In this document: one piece after another, positions 21,792-22,354 of the stretch
Position numbering within the stretch: the first letter of the stretch is position 1
Layout: every line of letters begins with the position of its first letter
Source: JASJHI01 sp965371355
GTDB taxonomy: Bacteria; Actinomycetota; Acidimicrobiia; Acidimicrobiales; Ilumatobacteraceae
Length of the DNA: 22,354 nt
Assembly: GCA_965371355.1 (NCBI GenBank)
Contig: CBDUYD010000030.1
Span: 1-22,354, forward strand
Direction of reading: 5' to 3'
Made by a program: the position numbers and the translations under genes
The notes under the pieces: generated by a model
Told to the model about the DNA's origin: nothing
The model's input: only the letters and a program-made list of their open reading frames with translations
Database searches by the model: none

Positions 21792-22354
21792 TTGGTCCGC
21801 GATCACTGGTTCGAGGATCTCGCCGACCACCTGGGCCGGGCCTACGACAGGTACGCGCACACCAAGGGAACCGTGCAGGAGGTCGACCATCTCGTCGACG
21901 CGCTGAATCTGGTTCCGGGCGAGCGGATTCTCGACGTCGGGTGCGGCACGGGGCGCCACGCGCGCGAGCTCGCATCCCGGGGCATGGTCGTGCACGGCGT
22001 CGACATCAGCGAACGCTTCATCGAGATCGCACGGGATGGTGCTCCCGGTGGCTCGACGTTCGAGCGAAGCGATGCTCGGTCCCTCGAGTTCGAGGCGTCG
22101 TTCGACGCGGTCGTCTGCCTCTGCCAGGGAGCGTTCGGGATGATGACCGCCGGCGGCGACGACGATGCGGTCGTCTCGGGGATCGCCCGGGCGCTGCGGC
22201 CGGGCGGCCGCCTCGCGCTCGGCGCGTTCAACGCATACTTCGCCGTGAAGTACCACGATGACGCCGAGTTCGACGCCGCCACCGGCGTCAGCCACGAACG
22301 CGCCGAGATCCGCAGCGAGTCGGGTGTCGCCCGCCAGGTCGACCTGTGGACCGG
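21792..22354 (+). CDS. SAM-dependent methyltransferase, 3' end beyond window
   Basis: About 187 residues are visible of a class I methyltransferase. Motif I is RILDVGCGTGRHARELA, followed by VVHGVDISERFIEIA (acidic end of strand 2), FERSDARSL, FDAVVCLCQGAFGMM and GIARALRPGGRLALGAFNAYF. The last resembles small-molecule or ubiquinone/tRNA-type methyltransferases of the UbiE/Methyltransf_25 kind. The substrate cannot be told. The start is taken as TTG 21792, because GGAG lies eight bases upstream and it falls 16 bases after the polA stop, implying co-transcription. The protein then begins LVRDHWFEDLADHLGRAYDRYA, a usual N-terminal cap. No stop occurs before the edge. Confidence 0.85.
   Translation, partial: MVRDHWFEDLADHLGRAYDRYAHTKGTVQEVDHLVDALNLVPGERILDVGCGTGRHARELASRGMVVHGVDISERFIEIARDGAPGGSTFERSDARSLEFEASFDAVVCLCQGAFGMMTAGGDDDAVVSGIARALRPGGRLALGAFNAYFAVKYHDDAEFDAATGVSHERAEIRSESGVARQVDLWT

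Noticed and set aside
1..22354. CRISPR arrays, insertion sequences, prophage or integrase sites
   Set aside because: I found no regularly spaced repeats, transposase or integrase motifs, or terminal repeats on reading both strands.

Overview
The window looks like chromosomal DNA of a high-GC actinobacterium. I infer Actinomycetota, probably Acidimicrobiia or a close relative. The reasons are the GC-rich third codon positions, a pdtaR-polA neighbourhood, an SCO6745-family protein, a monomeric isocitrate dehydrogenase, a sigma/anti-sigma-K pair and a 6C-like small RNA. Genes are packed very tightly. I saw no insertion sequence, prophage or CRISPR array, and no gene-free stretch longer than about 240 bases.

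Layout. 1-300 holds the middle of a cytochrome P450 with no N-terminal half, abutting an ABC exporter operon (permease 304-1113, ATPase 1110-2084, minus strand). Divergent from that operon is an ECF sigma factor with a coupled RskA-type anti-sigma factor (2215-3509). Next come an acyl-CoA dehydrogenase (minus), monomeric isocitrate dehydrogenase (plus) and citrate synthase (minus). The last two converge and overlap by 14 bases, so two TCA-cycle enzymes sit tail to tail. A short, divergent AccD-like carboxyltransferase and a LysR regulator follow on the minus strand.

The stretch 10733-10969 is regulatory. It has a LysR-type box, a near-consensus vegetative promoter, and a roughly 125-nt RNA with two hairpins whose loops are runs of six and five C, closed by a strong hairpin terminator. 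I read this as a 6C-family small RNA. It is followed by an alpha/beta hydrolase, a small Cys/His-rich HIT-like protein behind a 14-bp tandem repeat, and a FabZ-like dehydratase.

From 17079 down to 12664 on the minus strand lies a type II fatty acid synthesis operon: fabD-fabH-fabG-acpP-fabF. FabD makes malonyl-ACP, FabH starts the chain, FabF elongates, FabG reduces, and the convergent FabZ-like protein probably dehydrates. Its FabD carries an extra C-terminal domain resembling a biotinyl/lipoyl barrel but lacking the modifiable lysine. A tRNA with anticodon CAA and an unexpectedly short variable loop lies just upstream in the same direction.

The right end, plus strand, has an SCO6745-family protein, a small coiled-coil protein, an ANTAR response regulator (pdtaR), DNA polymerase I (polA) and the start of a SAM-dependent methyltransferase. 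The observations I rate highest are the 6C-like RNA with its LysR box, the FabD fusion, and the class I-shaped tRNA with a leucine anticodon.
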